Part shown: positions 8,364-18,552 of the stretch, piece after piece
Layout: every line of letters begins with the position of its first letter
Numbering within the stretch: the first letter of the stretch is position 1
Assembly: GCA_028818755.1 (NCBI GenBank)
Contig: JAPPNF010000041.1
Span: 1 to 32,154 of the forward strand
Reading direction: 5' to 3'
Length of the DNA: 32,154 nt
Source: Deltaproteobacteria bacterium
GTDB taxonomy: Bacteria > Desulfobacterota > Binatia > UBA9968 > JAJDTQ01
Made by a program: the position numbers and the translations under genes
The notes under the pieces: generated by a model
Told to the model about the DNA's origin: nothing
Seen by the model: the letters and a program-made list of their open reading frames with translations, nothing else
The model's database searches: none

Positions 8364-11300
8364 TCAGGGTTCAGCGCCGTCGCGCGATCCAACTCCGAGA
8401 TGTAGTCGAAGGTTCTTCGCAATGGCCTCAGGGATCGGTGCCCAGACCGCACCCTGCTCGCCAAAGTCGTCGCCGAGGCCTTCGGCATTCGTCGAGGCGG
8501 CTACGATTCTGTGGCCGTCCACGGCGTACTCTCCACCCATCGTGACATCGAAAATGTGATGGCGACCATGCACCACGCGGAACCGATGTTCATCGTAGGT
8601 ACCCGCGATGTACGGGACGGCGATATCGAGGTAACAATCTTCTTTGCCTCTGCCCCGGAGCCGTTCGGTCTTGCTGCCGATGCGATCGATACGACCTGTC
8701 CGCTGCTCCAGCGTCGCCGGGTTCCACGGAAGGTCGTGGTGCACGACATGCCGGCACTCTCGGTGGAGGTCGATTCCTTCCTGGCCGACCGTGGTGACGA
8801 TGAGGACCTCCGGGACCAGCGGCGTGTTGAAACCCGTAAATAGCCGGTCACGCTCCGAGTTGGGGACGGAACCAGTCACGTGTGTGACGACGTCCCGATT
8901 CCTGCTGGCCTCATCGTAGGCATCGGTCTGCTCCTCGAGGTCGACAGCTTTCTGGAGCGTTTCCAGGTAGGCTTCGAACCGCTCCCGGGCAGACTCACCT
9001 CCCGTGGGCGAAATCTGGTAGCGCCTGTGTATAAGCCTCGTCCAGTCGTCGTCGGCTACATCGTCGTCGATATCGGGCCTTGCGGCCGGTTCGTCTAGAA
9101 TGAACCGGGCGAGAAAGCCGGGAGAGCGGATCATACGACGGAGCATGCGTGCGGCCAACGCGCGGAGTCTCACGGGCAACGGCGCCAGTGCTGCCGAGTG
9201 CCAACGCGTGAGCAGGCTTGGCAGGTCCATTTCCACGTCCGCTAGGTAGGGGGCGAGTGTAGCTTGTCCTGCGCGACCTTCGAGCACGTCCTTCCATGCC
9301 GCGATCTCTTCGGTCCTAGCATGATGCCCACCCGTCCTGATGTCCTCATCGTCAGGGAGTGCCTCGATCTCCGCATCGCGAAGAACTCCCTCTACGAGCT
9401 CGCGACGGCGAGCTGGCCAGTCCGAGGAAGAAACGAGGGTGAGCGCCTCCGATGTCGTCTCTGCAAGGCGAAGTGGGGCCAGCACCCTTTTGAGCCATTG
9501 CCTCCCCTGTTCGGACTCCTTCCACCGTGACACCAAGAATTGTTCAGTAGCGGCGAGAACACGTCGGCGATCGAAGCGACCGCTACGGTCGCGGGGTGGA
9601 CCGCCGCGGGACAGCCGCAGGGCAACTTTTGCGACATCACGCTTACGAAGGGCGAGCCTGTGTGGCACACGCCCTCTTGGCCCCGCGAGTGGATGGTCCT
9701 GGAAGAGCAGGAAGACTGACTGGCGGTAGTTGTAGAGCCGCTTCTGAAAGTTCTTGAGGCGTAGCTCCAGGTCACGTTTGGTGCAATTGAACGCTGCGGT
9801 CAGCACCTCACTGTTGTGTGCGTCGATTCGACTGTTCACAGCGGCTCGGACGGCGCCAACCGTCGCAATGTTGAAGCAAAATACCAGGGTCTTGTCACCC
9901 TTGAGCCATGCGCGGAATGCGCGCTCCGCAGTAACGGCGACCTTCGGGTGCTCGTGGCTGTCCCCGCTGACGGCCCGCTCGACTAAACTGAGATAGTGAC
10001 GAGCCCGCTCGTTGTGCCCTTGCAGCATCCGCTCCAACTCGCCGTCCCTAAAGAATGCGTAGGAGCCCCCGAGATCCGCACCGAGGCTCGTCAAGCCGCG
10101 TCCGTCCTTTTGTTCCTGCACTGCTCTCATCATCAGGTAGTGAACCAACTCTCCGTCTCCGCTCACGTCAAGACCCGGTCCCCAACGGAGGGTACCCCGA
10201 CGTGCACTGGACGCGGTCGACCGTGGATCGGCCTCGCGCCCCACCAACCAAGCTCGATGTGAGTCGTCTCGTCGGTGCCGGAGCAGGAACGGTCTGAGGC
10301 TCCTGCCGAGCCGGATATGGGCCGCGCGAACTTCCATCAAACTTCGGAGAGCTCGTTGCAGTCGTGGCGGCAGGCTATCGGACCGTCCGTGATCGCCGGT
10401 CGTACGCCAAGCCTGTTCAAGGTCGCTGAGATCGCACTCCTCGACCTCAGACCAGACGCTTCGGAGCGACTCTCCCGCCGATTCGGCTTGTCGCAGGTCT
10501 TTACGTAGAACGCTAACTCGATCGTCTAGGAACACCGAACGTTCCGGTGACAGGTCAATACAGCGCCGGAGTTCTAGTACCTGGGTGAGTTCATGCGGCC
10601 CAAGTTGGAACGGGGTCGCGGACAGCCCTAGCAATCGGTCTATCCGCAGCCCCAATGTGTGGAGAAATCGCCACCAGCTCGCTGGATGGTTCTTCCAGTT
10701 GTGGATCTCGTCCACTATCACAAGCGGTAGGTTGTGTGGCACCGTCTGGCCAAGCGCGGTGCGGCAGAGTTCCCGAATATCCTCCCAGAAAGACGATTGC
10801 TTCGGACGACCGCTTTTTACGGAGTTCCAGGAGTCCGTCAGCCGGTCGCAAAGTGCGCGGTCGCTAATTCCAAGTCGACGCCAAGCTGCACGTATATGAT
10901 TGTCGTCGAAGCCCAACTCCTCGGCGCTCTTGGCGGCCTCCCATGCTGCGCGAGATCGTCGCAGGTCGAGGCCTTCTCGTGTCGCGTGGGAGGGGCAGTC
11001 GGCGGACAACATCTCGATACGCTCGTCCATCGAGAGCCTGAAGCCGTCCATGTGGAACAGAGAGTGGATGGCCGCCATGCGTGCCACATCGAGTTGGTGT
11101 AGGCGTCCCGAGAAGGCTGACATCCGCGCGATAACCAGCGTAGGCATTCGCGTTTGCAGCGTGTGCGCGAGTTCGTGGGGCGTCAACGCGGTCCTGACGT
11201 CGATAACCATGTTCGTTGGCACCACGAGTTGGAGGAACCGCTCAGTCTCACGCTTCCATTTCTTGAACAAGGCATGAGCGTGAGGTGTGACGACAAGTAC

Positions 11301-11570
11301 CGGACCAGCGGAGAGCCCCGCCGCCGAACGCCGACGGAGTACTGACCAAGCTACGCCTAAGGCCACGAAGGTCTTTCCAAGTCCCACTTCGTCTGCGAGC
11401 AAGACGATCTCCCGGCGACACTCCTCGTCGTGATCGTACAGGCGTCGCAGGATGGCGTCGATCGTACGCTCTTGCCGCTTGGCGGTTTGTTCAACTGCAG
11501 CGGGATTGCTGTCTCCAAGCGCCGAGCGAAGCGAACGCCGCAAGTTGAGTCCATCCGGCCGGACGATCAT
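8364..11570 (-). CDS. Large SNF2/DEAH-type helicase of a PLD-associated defence-like operon
   Basis: This 1068-residue superfamily 2 helicase is likely a DNA translocase paired with the PLD nuclease upstream. Walker A (ADEVGLGKT) is at about 59-67, motif II DEIH at 287-290, motif III SATP at 317-320, and motif VI QRTGRIDRIGS in the last 150 residues. Between Walker A and motif II there is an unusually long insert of about 220 residues. I chose the ATG at 11570 because it overlaps the PLD stop as ATGA; a longer frame from a TTG at 11615 would run deep into that gene. It is the last gene of its operon. The helicase is clearly different in sequence from the one in the type III operon. It resembles helicases of DISARM-like systems in its partner gene, but no DUF1998 or methylase gene accompanies it. 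Confidence 0.88.
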   Translation of the reverse strand: MIVRPDGLNLRRSLRSALGDSNPAAVEQTAKRQERTIDAILRRLYDHDEECRREIVLLADEVGLGKTFVALGVAWSVLRRRSAAGLSAGPVLVVTPHAHALFKKWKRETERFLQLVVPTNMVIDVRTALTPHELAHTLQTRMPTLVIARMSAFSGRLHQLDVARMAAIHSLFHMDGFRLSMDERIEMLSADCPSHATREGLDLRRSRAAWEAAKSAEELGFDDNHIRAAWRRLGISDRALCDRLTDSWNSVKSGRPKQSSFWEDIRELCRTALGQTVPHNLPLVIVDEIHNWKNHPASWWRFLHTLGLRIDRLLGLSATPFQLGPHELTQVLELRRCIDLSPERSVFLDDRVSVLRKDLRQAESAGESLRSVWSEVEECDLSDLEQAWRTTGDHGRSDSLPPRLQRALRSLMEVRAAHIRLGRSLRPFLLRHRRDDSHRAWLVGREADPRSTASSARRGTLRWGPGLDVSGDGELVHYLMMRAVQEQKDGRGLTSLGADLGGSYAFFRDGELERMLQGHNERARHYLSLVERAVSGDSHEHPKVAVTAERAFRAWLKGDKTLVFCFNIATVGAVRAAVNSRIDAHNSEVLTAAFNCTKRDLELRLKNFQKRLYNYRQSVFLLFQDHPLAGPRGRVPHRLALRKRDVAKVALRLSRGGPPRDRSGRFDRRRVLAATEQFLVSRWKESEQGRQWLKRVLAPLRLAETTSEALTLVSSSDWPARRRELVEGVLRDAEIEALPDDEDIRTGGHHARTEEIAAWKDVLEGRAGQATLAPYLADVEMDLPSLLTRWHSAALAPLPVRLRALAARMLRRMIRSPGFLARFILDEPAARPDIDDDVADDDWTRLIHRRYQISPTGGESARERFEAYLETLQKAVDLEEQTDAYDEASRNRDVVTHVTGSVPNSERDRLFTGFNTPLVPEVLIVTTVGQEGIDLHRECRHVVHHDLPWNPATLEQRTGRIDRIGSKTERLRGRGKEDCYLDIAVPYIAGTYDEHRFRVVHGRHHIFDVTMGGEYAVDGHRIVAASTNAEGLGDDFGEQGAVWAPIPEAIAKNLRLHLGVGSRDGAEP

Positions 11571-13684
11571 GGCTTCCGATGCAGCGCGAGGTAGGAGCGG
11601 ACAACGTCGGTGCAATCCTTCGTCGGGAGATCAGCGATTACTTCGTTGAGCTCGGAGGAAACGGCGGCGACCGCCTCGTCTCGCAGTCGGTCCGCAACTC
11701 CGTCCGCCAGAGCCGGCAGTGGCACAGTCTGGAGCAGGCGCAGCAACTCCGTGAGTTGGAACGCTGTAGCCACTACAGTCTTGCGTGGTTTGCCCGGCTG
11801 GGGATTCTGATAGGCGCGTAACGATTCGCGCGCCAGTTCAACGGGTGACCGATGTCCAAACAGGGCGGCGCGCAGCCCTAACTCAGTAAGACCGGTGTCG
11901 GCTAGGTGATTCACAATGCCCGGGAGTGCGTGGACGAAATCGCGCACGAGGTAGCTCAAGATGTCCCCTGTTGCAGGAGATGGTTCGCTGTAGCCCCGAA
12001 TCGGATCAATGCTGTGGCCGAAGCCGTTGCTTTCTACCTCAGCAGCGGCACGCAGCCCAAGGAACCATGCAACGAGCGATTGCTCATCTTCTCGCGACCG
12101 CGGCTCGACGACCGGGAACAGATGCTTGTCTTCGAACACCACAGGCAGTGTAGCGACGGTCCCGTCCCACGAGACCTCAGCCTCCAGATCCGGCAGCGCC
12201 GGACACGGCTGACTATCACGTGTCCGCGACTGGTTCAACCATGACGCGCTGAGTGGATTGGAAGCCGAGAAGACGCCGTCGGTATCAGTGGGTGCGGACA
12301 CGGTCCAGGGGTCGAACCACTCTTCTCGGTTTGACAGCCGCGACCGAATGTCTCTCATACGGATTACGACTTCGTCAGGCCAATTCGTGGCGTTGCCTTC
12401 GATGATTAGCCGGTCGCGGTTTGCGCGGAGCGACAAGATGAAGTCAGGCCAACCACTCTCATTGTCGCTGTCGTAGTTCTCGGGCTCAACAACAAACTCC
12501 TCGGGCTCGTGTGTCACTTCGTGCCAAGAAGTCCCAAAGGAGAGGACGTCGGCAAGGCGCGAACACTCTTCATTCCGGAGGGTCCACAGCAGACCCGCCT
12601 CTGCGTTGCCTCCGCTGACAAGCCCAAGGCCCCTGCGCGATAGGTTGAATGACCCGATCGCGAGCCGAGTGGTCGTATCCCCGATCGCGAGAAGGGCCTT
12701 GGCGTGCAACGAGCGATTACCATCCGAGGTCGATACTCGGCGTCCGGCGACCCCGTCGAACTCGCCCTCATCGTCTTCGTCTACCGTCGTGCAGCCGTAA
12801 CTCGGGTTCGCGGCGGCGACTTCCACCGTTGCTCCCTGGTTGAGCAGACTTCGCACAAGCTCCGGAGGGATGACCGGCCGAATCTCGCCCTGCTCGTCAG
12901 AAATCGCAGGCCCGATGAGCCGCACCGTCCCCAAGCGTCCACCGCACAGTCGTCTGAGCGCGGAGGCGACGTCGGAGAGGTCGCCCCCTGATGGCCAGAA
13001 CGGGCTAGCGATGGTGAGCACATCCACCTGCTCCCGCGGTTCCACGAGCGGTGGAAAACCAATCCCAGAGGGGAGTCCCACGAAGCGGAGTCGTCTGTTC
13101 CGACGCGGTGCTGGACTACTCGCGAATACAGCCTTCATATCCCGAAGCTGGTGAGACACCTGATCTGTCGATGGTCTGGTCAATCCCTCCAACCAGTCCA
13201 CAGCCTCCCGCACGGCCGTGATTGATTCCGGCGACGCACCAGGGGCATCGCAGACGGACGCAGCCACCTCAATGTTGCTGTGGTAGCCCGACCCCGTGAG
13301 ATTGGCAGAGGTGACGACGAGGCGGATGATCTGGTTTGCACGCTCTCGCGCGGACGGCGTGACAAACCGCAAGAGGGCTACCTTCGCATGCAACTTGGGG
13401 TAGCGTCCCTCAGGCAGCGGTACGAGATCAATGCGCGGAGACCGGCGCAGACCGGGTTGGTAACGGCCAGGATGGAAGAATACCGACACCTCCGTGTTTG
13501 TGAGTGCGCTCTCCAACTCCAGTCTGAAGTCCCTCCCTCGGGCTGGCGGTAGCCGTAGGCCGAGCGCGACCGGCAACAAATCCTCTTCAAGGAAGTCCGC
13601 CTGCAGTTCGTAAGTCGTTGCGACCACGCTGGCTAGCCGGTAACCTTGAGGAGCTTCCCAGAGCTCAACAAGCCGCCGGGTCAT
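11567..13684 (-). CDS. Phospholipase D-family protein with two HxK motifs (probable nuclease)
   Basis: This 705-residue protein carries two PLD half-sites. The first is KLHAK (H99, K101) followed by TSANLTGSG (N128); the second is SLHAK (H327, K329) followed by GSFNLS (N347). Two half-sites on one chain form one phosphodiesterase active site, as in Tdp1-like and NgoFVII/DrmC-like nucleases. The usual Asp of HKD is not at standard spacing, as in several nuclease branches. Residues after about 400 form a second region I do not recognise, which may be for DNA or protein binding. The ATG at 13684 shares one base with the upstream stop (TGATG), and the 3' end overlaps the helicase start by 4 nt. 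Nuclease activity is inferred from the family. Confidence 0.85.
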   Translation of the reverse strand: MTRRLVELWEAPQGYRLASVVATTYELQADFLEEDLLPVALGLRLPPARGRDFRLELESALTNTEVSVFFHPGRYQPGLRRSPRIDLVPLPEGRYPKLHAKVALLRFVTPSARERANQIIRLVVTSANLTGSGYHSNIEVAASVCDAPGASPESITAVREAVDWLEGLTRPSTDQVSHQLRDMKAVFASSPAPRRNRRLRFVGLPSGIGFPPLVEPREQVDVLTIASPFWPSGGDLSDVASALRRLCGGRLGTVRLIGPAISDEQGEIRPVIPPELVRSLLNQGATVEVAAANPSYGCTTVDEDDEGEFDGVAGRRVSTSDGNRSLHAKALLAIGDTTTRLAIGSFNLSRRGLGLVSGGNAEAGLLWTLRNEECSRLADVLSFGTSWHEVTHEPEEFVVEPENYDSDNESGWPDFILSLRANRDRLIIEGNATNWPDEVVIRMRDIRSRLSNREEWFDPWTVSAPTDTDGVFSASNPLSASWLNQSRTRDSQPCPALPDLEAEVSWDGTVATLPVVFEDKHLFPVVEPRSREDEQSLVAWFLGLRAAAEVESNGFGHSIDPIRGYSEPSPATGDILSYLVRDFVHALPGIVNHLADTGLTELGLRAALFGHRSPVELARESLRAYQNPQPGKPRKTVVATAFQLTELLRLLQTVPLPALADGVADRLRDEAVAAVSSELNEVIADLPTKDCTDVVRSYLALHRKP

Positions 13685-15015
13685 CACGATGTCTTCTCCC
13701 ACTCCCCGGCCTCCCGCAACATGCCCGCAAACTGCTCAATCCGGTACGGGTGCGTGAACTCGACATCGTGCGGCTTTTTTGGCCTTTCCTCAAGCAAGTA
13801 GCGGGGAGCGATCGCCACATCATTTCCGCGCAGTTCCACCCATGGGAGCTTGGGCTGTCGCGAGGCGTCTAGCTTGCCGGCCTGCACCCGCTCGTGGTGG
13901 CCAATCAGACGGCGCACGAATTCCGCGTCATCATTTGCACGTACAGCCGGCTCGACGTTGAGGTAGAAGTCGTGCACCGTATCGGCAACTGAGTACGGTA
14001 AATGCGTGCGATGTACCTCCAGCCCTCTCTTGAGCTCGTCGCCGAGGCGAGCGGGTGACGAGTCACCTCCGGCGAGTCGTATCTTCCGTAGGGGCGCTGG
14101 TCGATTGTAGCCCGGCAAGGAGCGCACTTGATCGAAACGATAGAGCAACTCGCAGTGCAGGTTCTCGAACGACAATGCGACATCGAGAACCGCCGCTAGC
14201 CGGTCCGACGGCGGGTTGCACTGCCTACTAAAGTACTCTTTCAGCAGCCGAAAGGTGTCGCCGTCAGACGTCGTGGCGTCCATCGCCCGCATCGCGGATG
14301 CCATCAGTCGCTGAGCGCGCGGTTCCAGGAGCGCTTCGGCAAGCAAAGACCGCTCGTGAGACGAAGCCGCTCCGAGGTGCGCGGCACGGCCCCAGTCGAC
14401 TAGCGCGCTCTCGGCGAAACTGACGTCCTCACCACTGATGACCCGGATCAGACTGGCACGGTCGGGCGTCGCCTGGTGCCGAAGGAACGTGTCGGCGAGC
14501 TTCACACCTCTAGGAGTCAGCCCGGCTGTTCCGTCCTCAACCAGCCCTCCGGCGACTAGGGTGACCCAATAGGCGCCTACTCCACCCACTCCGGCCTGAT
14601 TCTGCAACATGGGGAACGCTGGCGAGCGGATGCCCTCGGCGACCGCGCGACGCACATAGGAAACACCCCGCAGTTGGCCCCACGATCGGTCGTCCGCAGA
14701 GGTGGCCTCGGCCTTTGCGTAGAAACCAGTGGCCAACGCAACAAGACGTTCCCACGCGAGGATTCTTTGCCGGCGTGCGTGTCCGGCCCTTCCGCCCGAA
14801 GGAGCCTGCGGGAGCTCGTCGAGCAGGTGTAGACCGGCACACACCCAGGAGAGGTAGCGGACGCGGGACGTGATGGTGGTAACCCCCGGTAGAACCGCGG
14901 TGGCGATCGCTGTGAACGAACGCAATGCGCCGAGGGGATCAATGCTACCGGAAGTTGCAGCGCGCGGATCCCAAGCGGACAGGATGGGCATCGGAAGAGC
15001 ATGGGCCGGCTTCAC
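13684..15015 (-). CDS. DUF6361-like protein of unknown function in the helicase/PLD operon
   Basis: The frame is open from a TTG at 15054, but the GTG at 15015 has GAGGG about 7 nt upstream and is my preferred start (443 residues); an ATG at 14991 is a third option. The N-terminal part (SIDPLGALRSFTAIATAVLPGVTT and SRVRYLSW, about residues 20-60) resembles DUF6361-type proteins found with PLD and helicase genes, but I can assign this only tentatively. The rest is mostly helical with no catalytic motif that I recognise. Its stop (TGA) shares a base with the PLD start, so the two are translationally coupled. A recognition or sensing role within the system is inference. Confidence 0.6.
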   Translation of the reverse strand: MKPAHALPMPILSAWDPRAATSGSIDPLGALRSFTAIATAVLPGVTTITSRVRYLSWVCAGLHLLDELPQAPSGGRAGHARRQRILAWERLVALATGFYAKAEATSADDRSWGQLRGVSYVRRAVAEGIRSPAFPMLQNQAGVGGVGAYWVTLVAGGLVEDGTAGLTPRGVKLADTFLRHQATPDRASLIRVISGEDVSFAESALVDWGRAAHLGAASSHERSLLAEALLEPRAQRLMASAMRAMDATTSDGDTFRLLKEYFSRQCNPPSDRLAAVLDVALSFENLHCELLYRFDQVRSLPGYNRPAPLRKIRLAGGDSSPARLGDELKRGLEVHRTHLPYSVADTVHDFYLNVEPAVRANDDAEFVRRLIGHHERVQAGKLDASRQPKLPWVELRGNDVAIAPRYLLEERPKKPHDVEFTHPYRIEQFAGMLREAGEWEKTS

Positions 15016-15332
15016 CGAGCACCCTCGAATGTCTGTTTCAGTAGTGCCCCCCAAATCGGCAAAGGCGTCCTCTGGCAGATTCGGTAACAGATGGCACGAA
15101 TCGTGTCCCTCGCTCGTGGCACTGGCTGCCGGATTAACGCTTCAGGGCACATCTAACCACTAGAATTATGAGTGTTTTCTCTAGAACTTAAGCATCGCGC
15201 ACACGATCGCTGCCGCCTCGCGTTGGATGCCCGTCGTGGCCTTGAATTCCAGCGTCTCAATTTCGCCAGATACAACGCTATCTGTTCGGGAGTCATGCGC
15301 GCATCTCGGTCGCCGGCCGTCGATGTTCACTC
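15016..15332. other. Gap inside the minus-strand defence-like operon
   Basis: About 320 bp separate the small 104-residue gene from the preferred start of the DUF6361-like gene. The stretch around 15150-15200 is AT-rich and may hold a separate promoter for the three large genes. No protein-like open frame is seen on either strand. Together with the hairpin at 15333-15361, this suggests that the two small genes and the three large genes may be expressed at different levels. Confidence 0.45.
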
Positions 15333-15361
15333 TTGGGCCTAGTCGTCTTCGACTAGGCCAA
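15333..15361 (-). terminator. Strong hairpin over the stop codon of the 104-residue gene (attenuator or terminator-like)
   Basis: Positions 15333-15345 and 15350-15361 pair over 12 bp with a single bulged G and a 4-nt loop. On the minus strand the hairpin contains the last codons and the TAG of the small gene. No run of T follows, so it is not a canonical intrinsic terminator; partial termination, RNA protection or processing are all possible. Confidence 0.5.
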
Positions 15362-15653
15362 GTTCTCTTAGTGGCTCAAGCACGCCATTCTCTAGCTTGG
15401 CCTTGCCGTATCCCACAGAAGTTGTCGCGGTCGCCCTAATCGCGACTTCGCCCGCAACGTCTGCAAGATTGGCCAACGCGGTCCATGCCGCGTAGACGTT
15501 GCTTTGGTCCGCAGTGAACGAGAGTGCAATCTGTCGACTACCAAGGGAGTCAGGCTGGGCTGGCTCGTCCCCTGGACCGGCACCCTCTCCGGAATCGCTT
15601 CCGTCACCGGTTTGTGTTGACCCCCCCCTCCCTCGTCGCCCGCGCTGGGCCAT
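15339..15653 (-). CDS. Small protein of unknown function with a disordered N-terminus
   Basis: This 104-residue product is not recognised. Residues 1-38 are rich in Gly, Arg, Ser, Asp and Pro and should be unfolded, beginning with a basic patch (MAQRGRRGRGG). Residues 40-104 look folded, with a strand, a long helix (NVYAAWTALANLADVAGEVA), a strand and a final helix. The gene follows the 122-residue gene by 17 nt and precedes the DUF6361-like gene in the same direction. It may be an operon member, such as an adaptor or regulator, but there is no direct evidence. The start lacks a strong ribosome-binding site. The ordered C-terminal amino-acid pattern argues for a real gene. Confidence 0.5.
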   Translation of the reverse strand: MAQRGRRGRGGSTQTGDGSDSGEGAGPGDEPAQPDSLGSRQIALSFTADQSNVYAAWTALANLADVAGEVAIRATATTSVGYGKAKLENGVLEPLRELGLVEDD

Positions 15654-15670
15654 TCAAGCAGCACTATGCT

Positions 15671-16039
15671 TCAGAACCGTTGAATCGAGGTTTTCAACTG
15701 CTCAACGACCGAGACGAGTTGCGATGAAGACGCATTTTCGCGGATCTGATTAGACCAGTCCTCGTTGTGCTTGGACCACTTGAGGAACGTCGTATAGTCA
15801 CCTTGGGTGAAAGGTTTGTAGTGATTGAGGATGATGGCGGGGAGAGCGGACGCAACAAAATTCCGTGACCCGTTGTACTTCGAAAAGTACATCTGACAGG
15901 CACTCGCGATTTCAGCAATTTTTTCTTCTCTGGCGAACCGGCGGAGTAAATCTAGAAAAGCACCGGACGGCGTGCACCATCTCTTATGGCTCCGAACCCT
16001 CATCGCCTTTTCCACCTTGGCCAAGTCGTCGTCGTTCAT
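15671..16039 (-). CDS. Small helical protein of unknown function, first gene of the defence-like operon
   Basis: This 122-residue product is not recognised. It appears all-helical and soluble, with conserved-looking aromatic positions (RRFAREEKIAEIASACQMYF and NHYKPFTQGDYTTFLKW), and is poor in low-complexity sequence, which argues that it is real. I chose the ATG at 16039 because AGAGGGG lies 9 nt upstream; a GTG at 16069 would add ten residues and lacks such a site. It precedes the 104-residue gene by 17 nt and heads the operon. A role in sensing or regulation is only a guess. Confidence 0.6.
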   Translation of the reverse strand: MNDDDLAKVEKAMRVRSHKRWCTPSGAFLDLLRRFAREEKIAEIASACQMYFSKYNGSRNFVASALPAIILNHYKPFTQGDYTTFLKWSKHNEDWSNQIRENASSSQLVSVVEQLKTSIQRF

Positions 16040-16228
16040 TTCTACTTTCCCCTCTAGTCTGTCTGTCACAGGCTAGACGGCATTGTCAGCTGTTGCAACC
16101 GTCAGTCGACGCGAGATCACCCCCTGGTGAGGAGTCGGCGGTGGCGGCCCATCACTCTCGGCTTGCGCGGGCGGCATCCTCGTCGGCTAGGGGTAAGTGA
16201 TCACGCCCGGTCGAGATTCCGCTGCCGA
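16040..16228. other. Right flank of the defence-like operon, no gene recognised
   Basis: Should contain the promoter of the minus-strand operon. I searched by eye for a repeat of the tRNA-Ser 3' end that would mark an attachment site and found none. Open frames crossing it show no protein character apart from the RidA-like tail that follows. Confidence 0.4.
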
Positions 16229-16315
16229 CAAGCGTCCCGTACCACCGTGGGCGTCACGGCGCTGGCCCAGGGCTGCCGGGTCGAAATCGACCTCATCGCG
16301 AAGCGGAACGCCTGA
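16229..16315 (+). pseudogene. 3' remnant of a RidA (YjgF/YER057c/UK114)-family gene
   Basis: The plus frame ending at the TGA 16313-16315 encodes RTTVGVTALAQGCRVEIDL followed by IAKRNA. This matches the C-terminal end of RidA-family proteins, in which the Arg-Thr-Thr and VEID segments are hallmarks (the Arg binds the substrate carboxylate in the deaminase members). The upstream 100 residues of the family are absent: the same frame further upstream shows only Arg-rich noise. The intact gene was presumably a neighbour of typA, and its 5' part was lost when the adjoining DNA was inserted or deleted. Confidence 0.65.
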
Positions 16316-16538
16316 CGCCTTCCACTGGTGTCTGCCACAGCGGCGCTAGGCCAATCCCCCCAAACTTGTTAGAATCGTTTCTTCTTCGGCACCACACGCC
16401 GTCGAAGCTCCGCTCAGAGCCGGAAACCGTCCGGAAATTCCGGCCATTTCCAGGGCGCTCAAGAAGACCGTAACCGGATTTGCGTGTCCGCACACGCCCG
16501 GACTGTTCGGGGGTGCGGGCGAAAGGGGAGAGCAACTG
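16316..16538 (+). promoter_or_regulatory. Leader and probable promoter region of typA
   Basis: Between the RidA-like remnant and typA lies an AT-richer segment at 16357-16385 with TAGAAT (16370-16375) as a possible -10 box, but no good -35 match. A GGGGAGAG ribosome-binding site is near 16525-16532, just before the ATG at 16539. No riboswitch or strong hairpin was recognised. Confidence 0.3.
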
Positions 16539-18398
<1,860 letters not shown>

Positions 18399-18465
18399 AT
18401 TGCCGACTTGCCGTCGGTCAACCTTTCAATCAGCCGAAGGTCGGGTCTCAACCTCAGGCAACCCC

Positions 18466-18497
18466 GCTGGGTCATGTCCTGCTCGTTGTAGCTGAAG
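18466..18497 (-). pseudogene. Relic of the 3' part of an FbpB-like ABC permease gene
   Basis: These 32 bases match 26573-26604, inside the permease gene of this window, with only two mismatches. Translated on the minus strand they give AFSYNEQDMTQRG against IFSYNEHDMTQHSG in the intact permease. Outside this segment the similarity fades and the reading frame has no permease features, so it is a short decayed piece. It could alternatively be the trace of another permease gene of the same family. Confidence 0.6.
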
Positions 18498-18552
18498 GCA
18501 ACGGATCCGACGCTCGCTTCGGGTTGTCCGGTGTGCGCACAGCAAGTCCTGT

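Noticed and set aside
8364..13684. Assignment of the helicase/PLD operon to canonical DISARM
   Set aside because: The DUF1998 partner and DISARM methylases are missing and the helicase and PLD genes are joined to a DUF6361-like gene instead.
8300..16230. Direct repeat of the tRNA-Ser end as an attachment site for the helicase operon
   Set aside because: Read by eye through the far border (16040-16230) and no repeat of the T-arm or acceptor sequence was found; no integrase gene is present.
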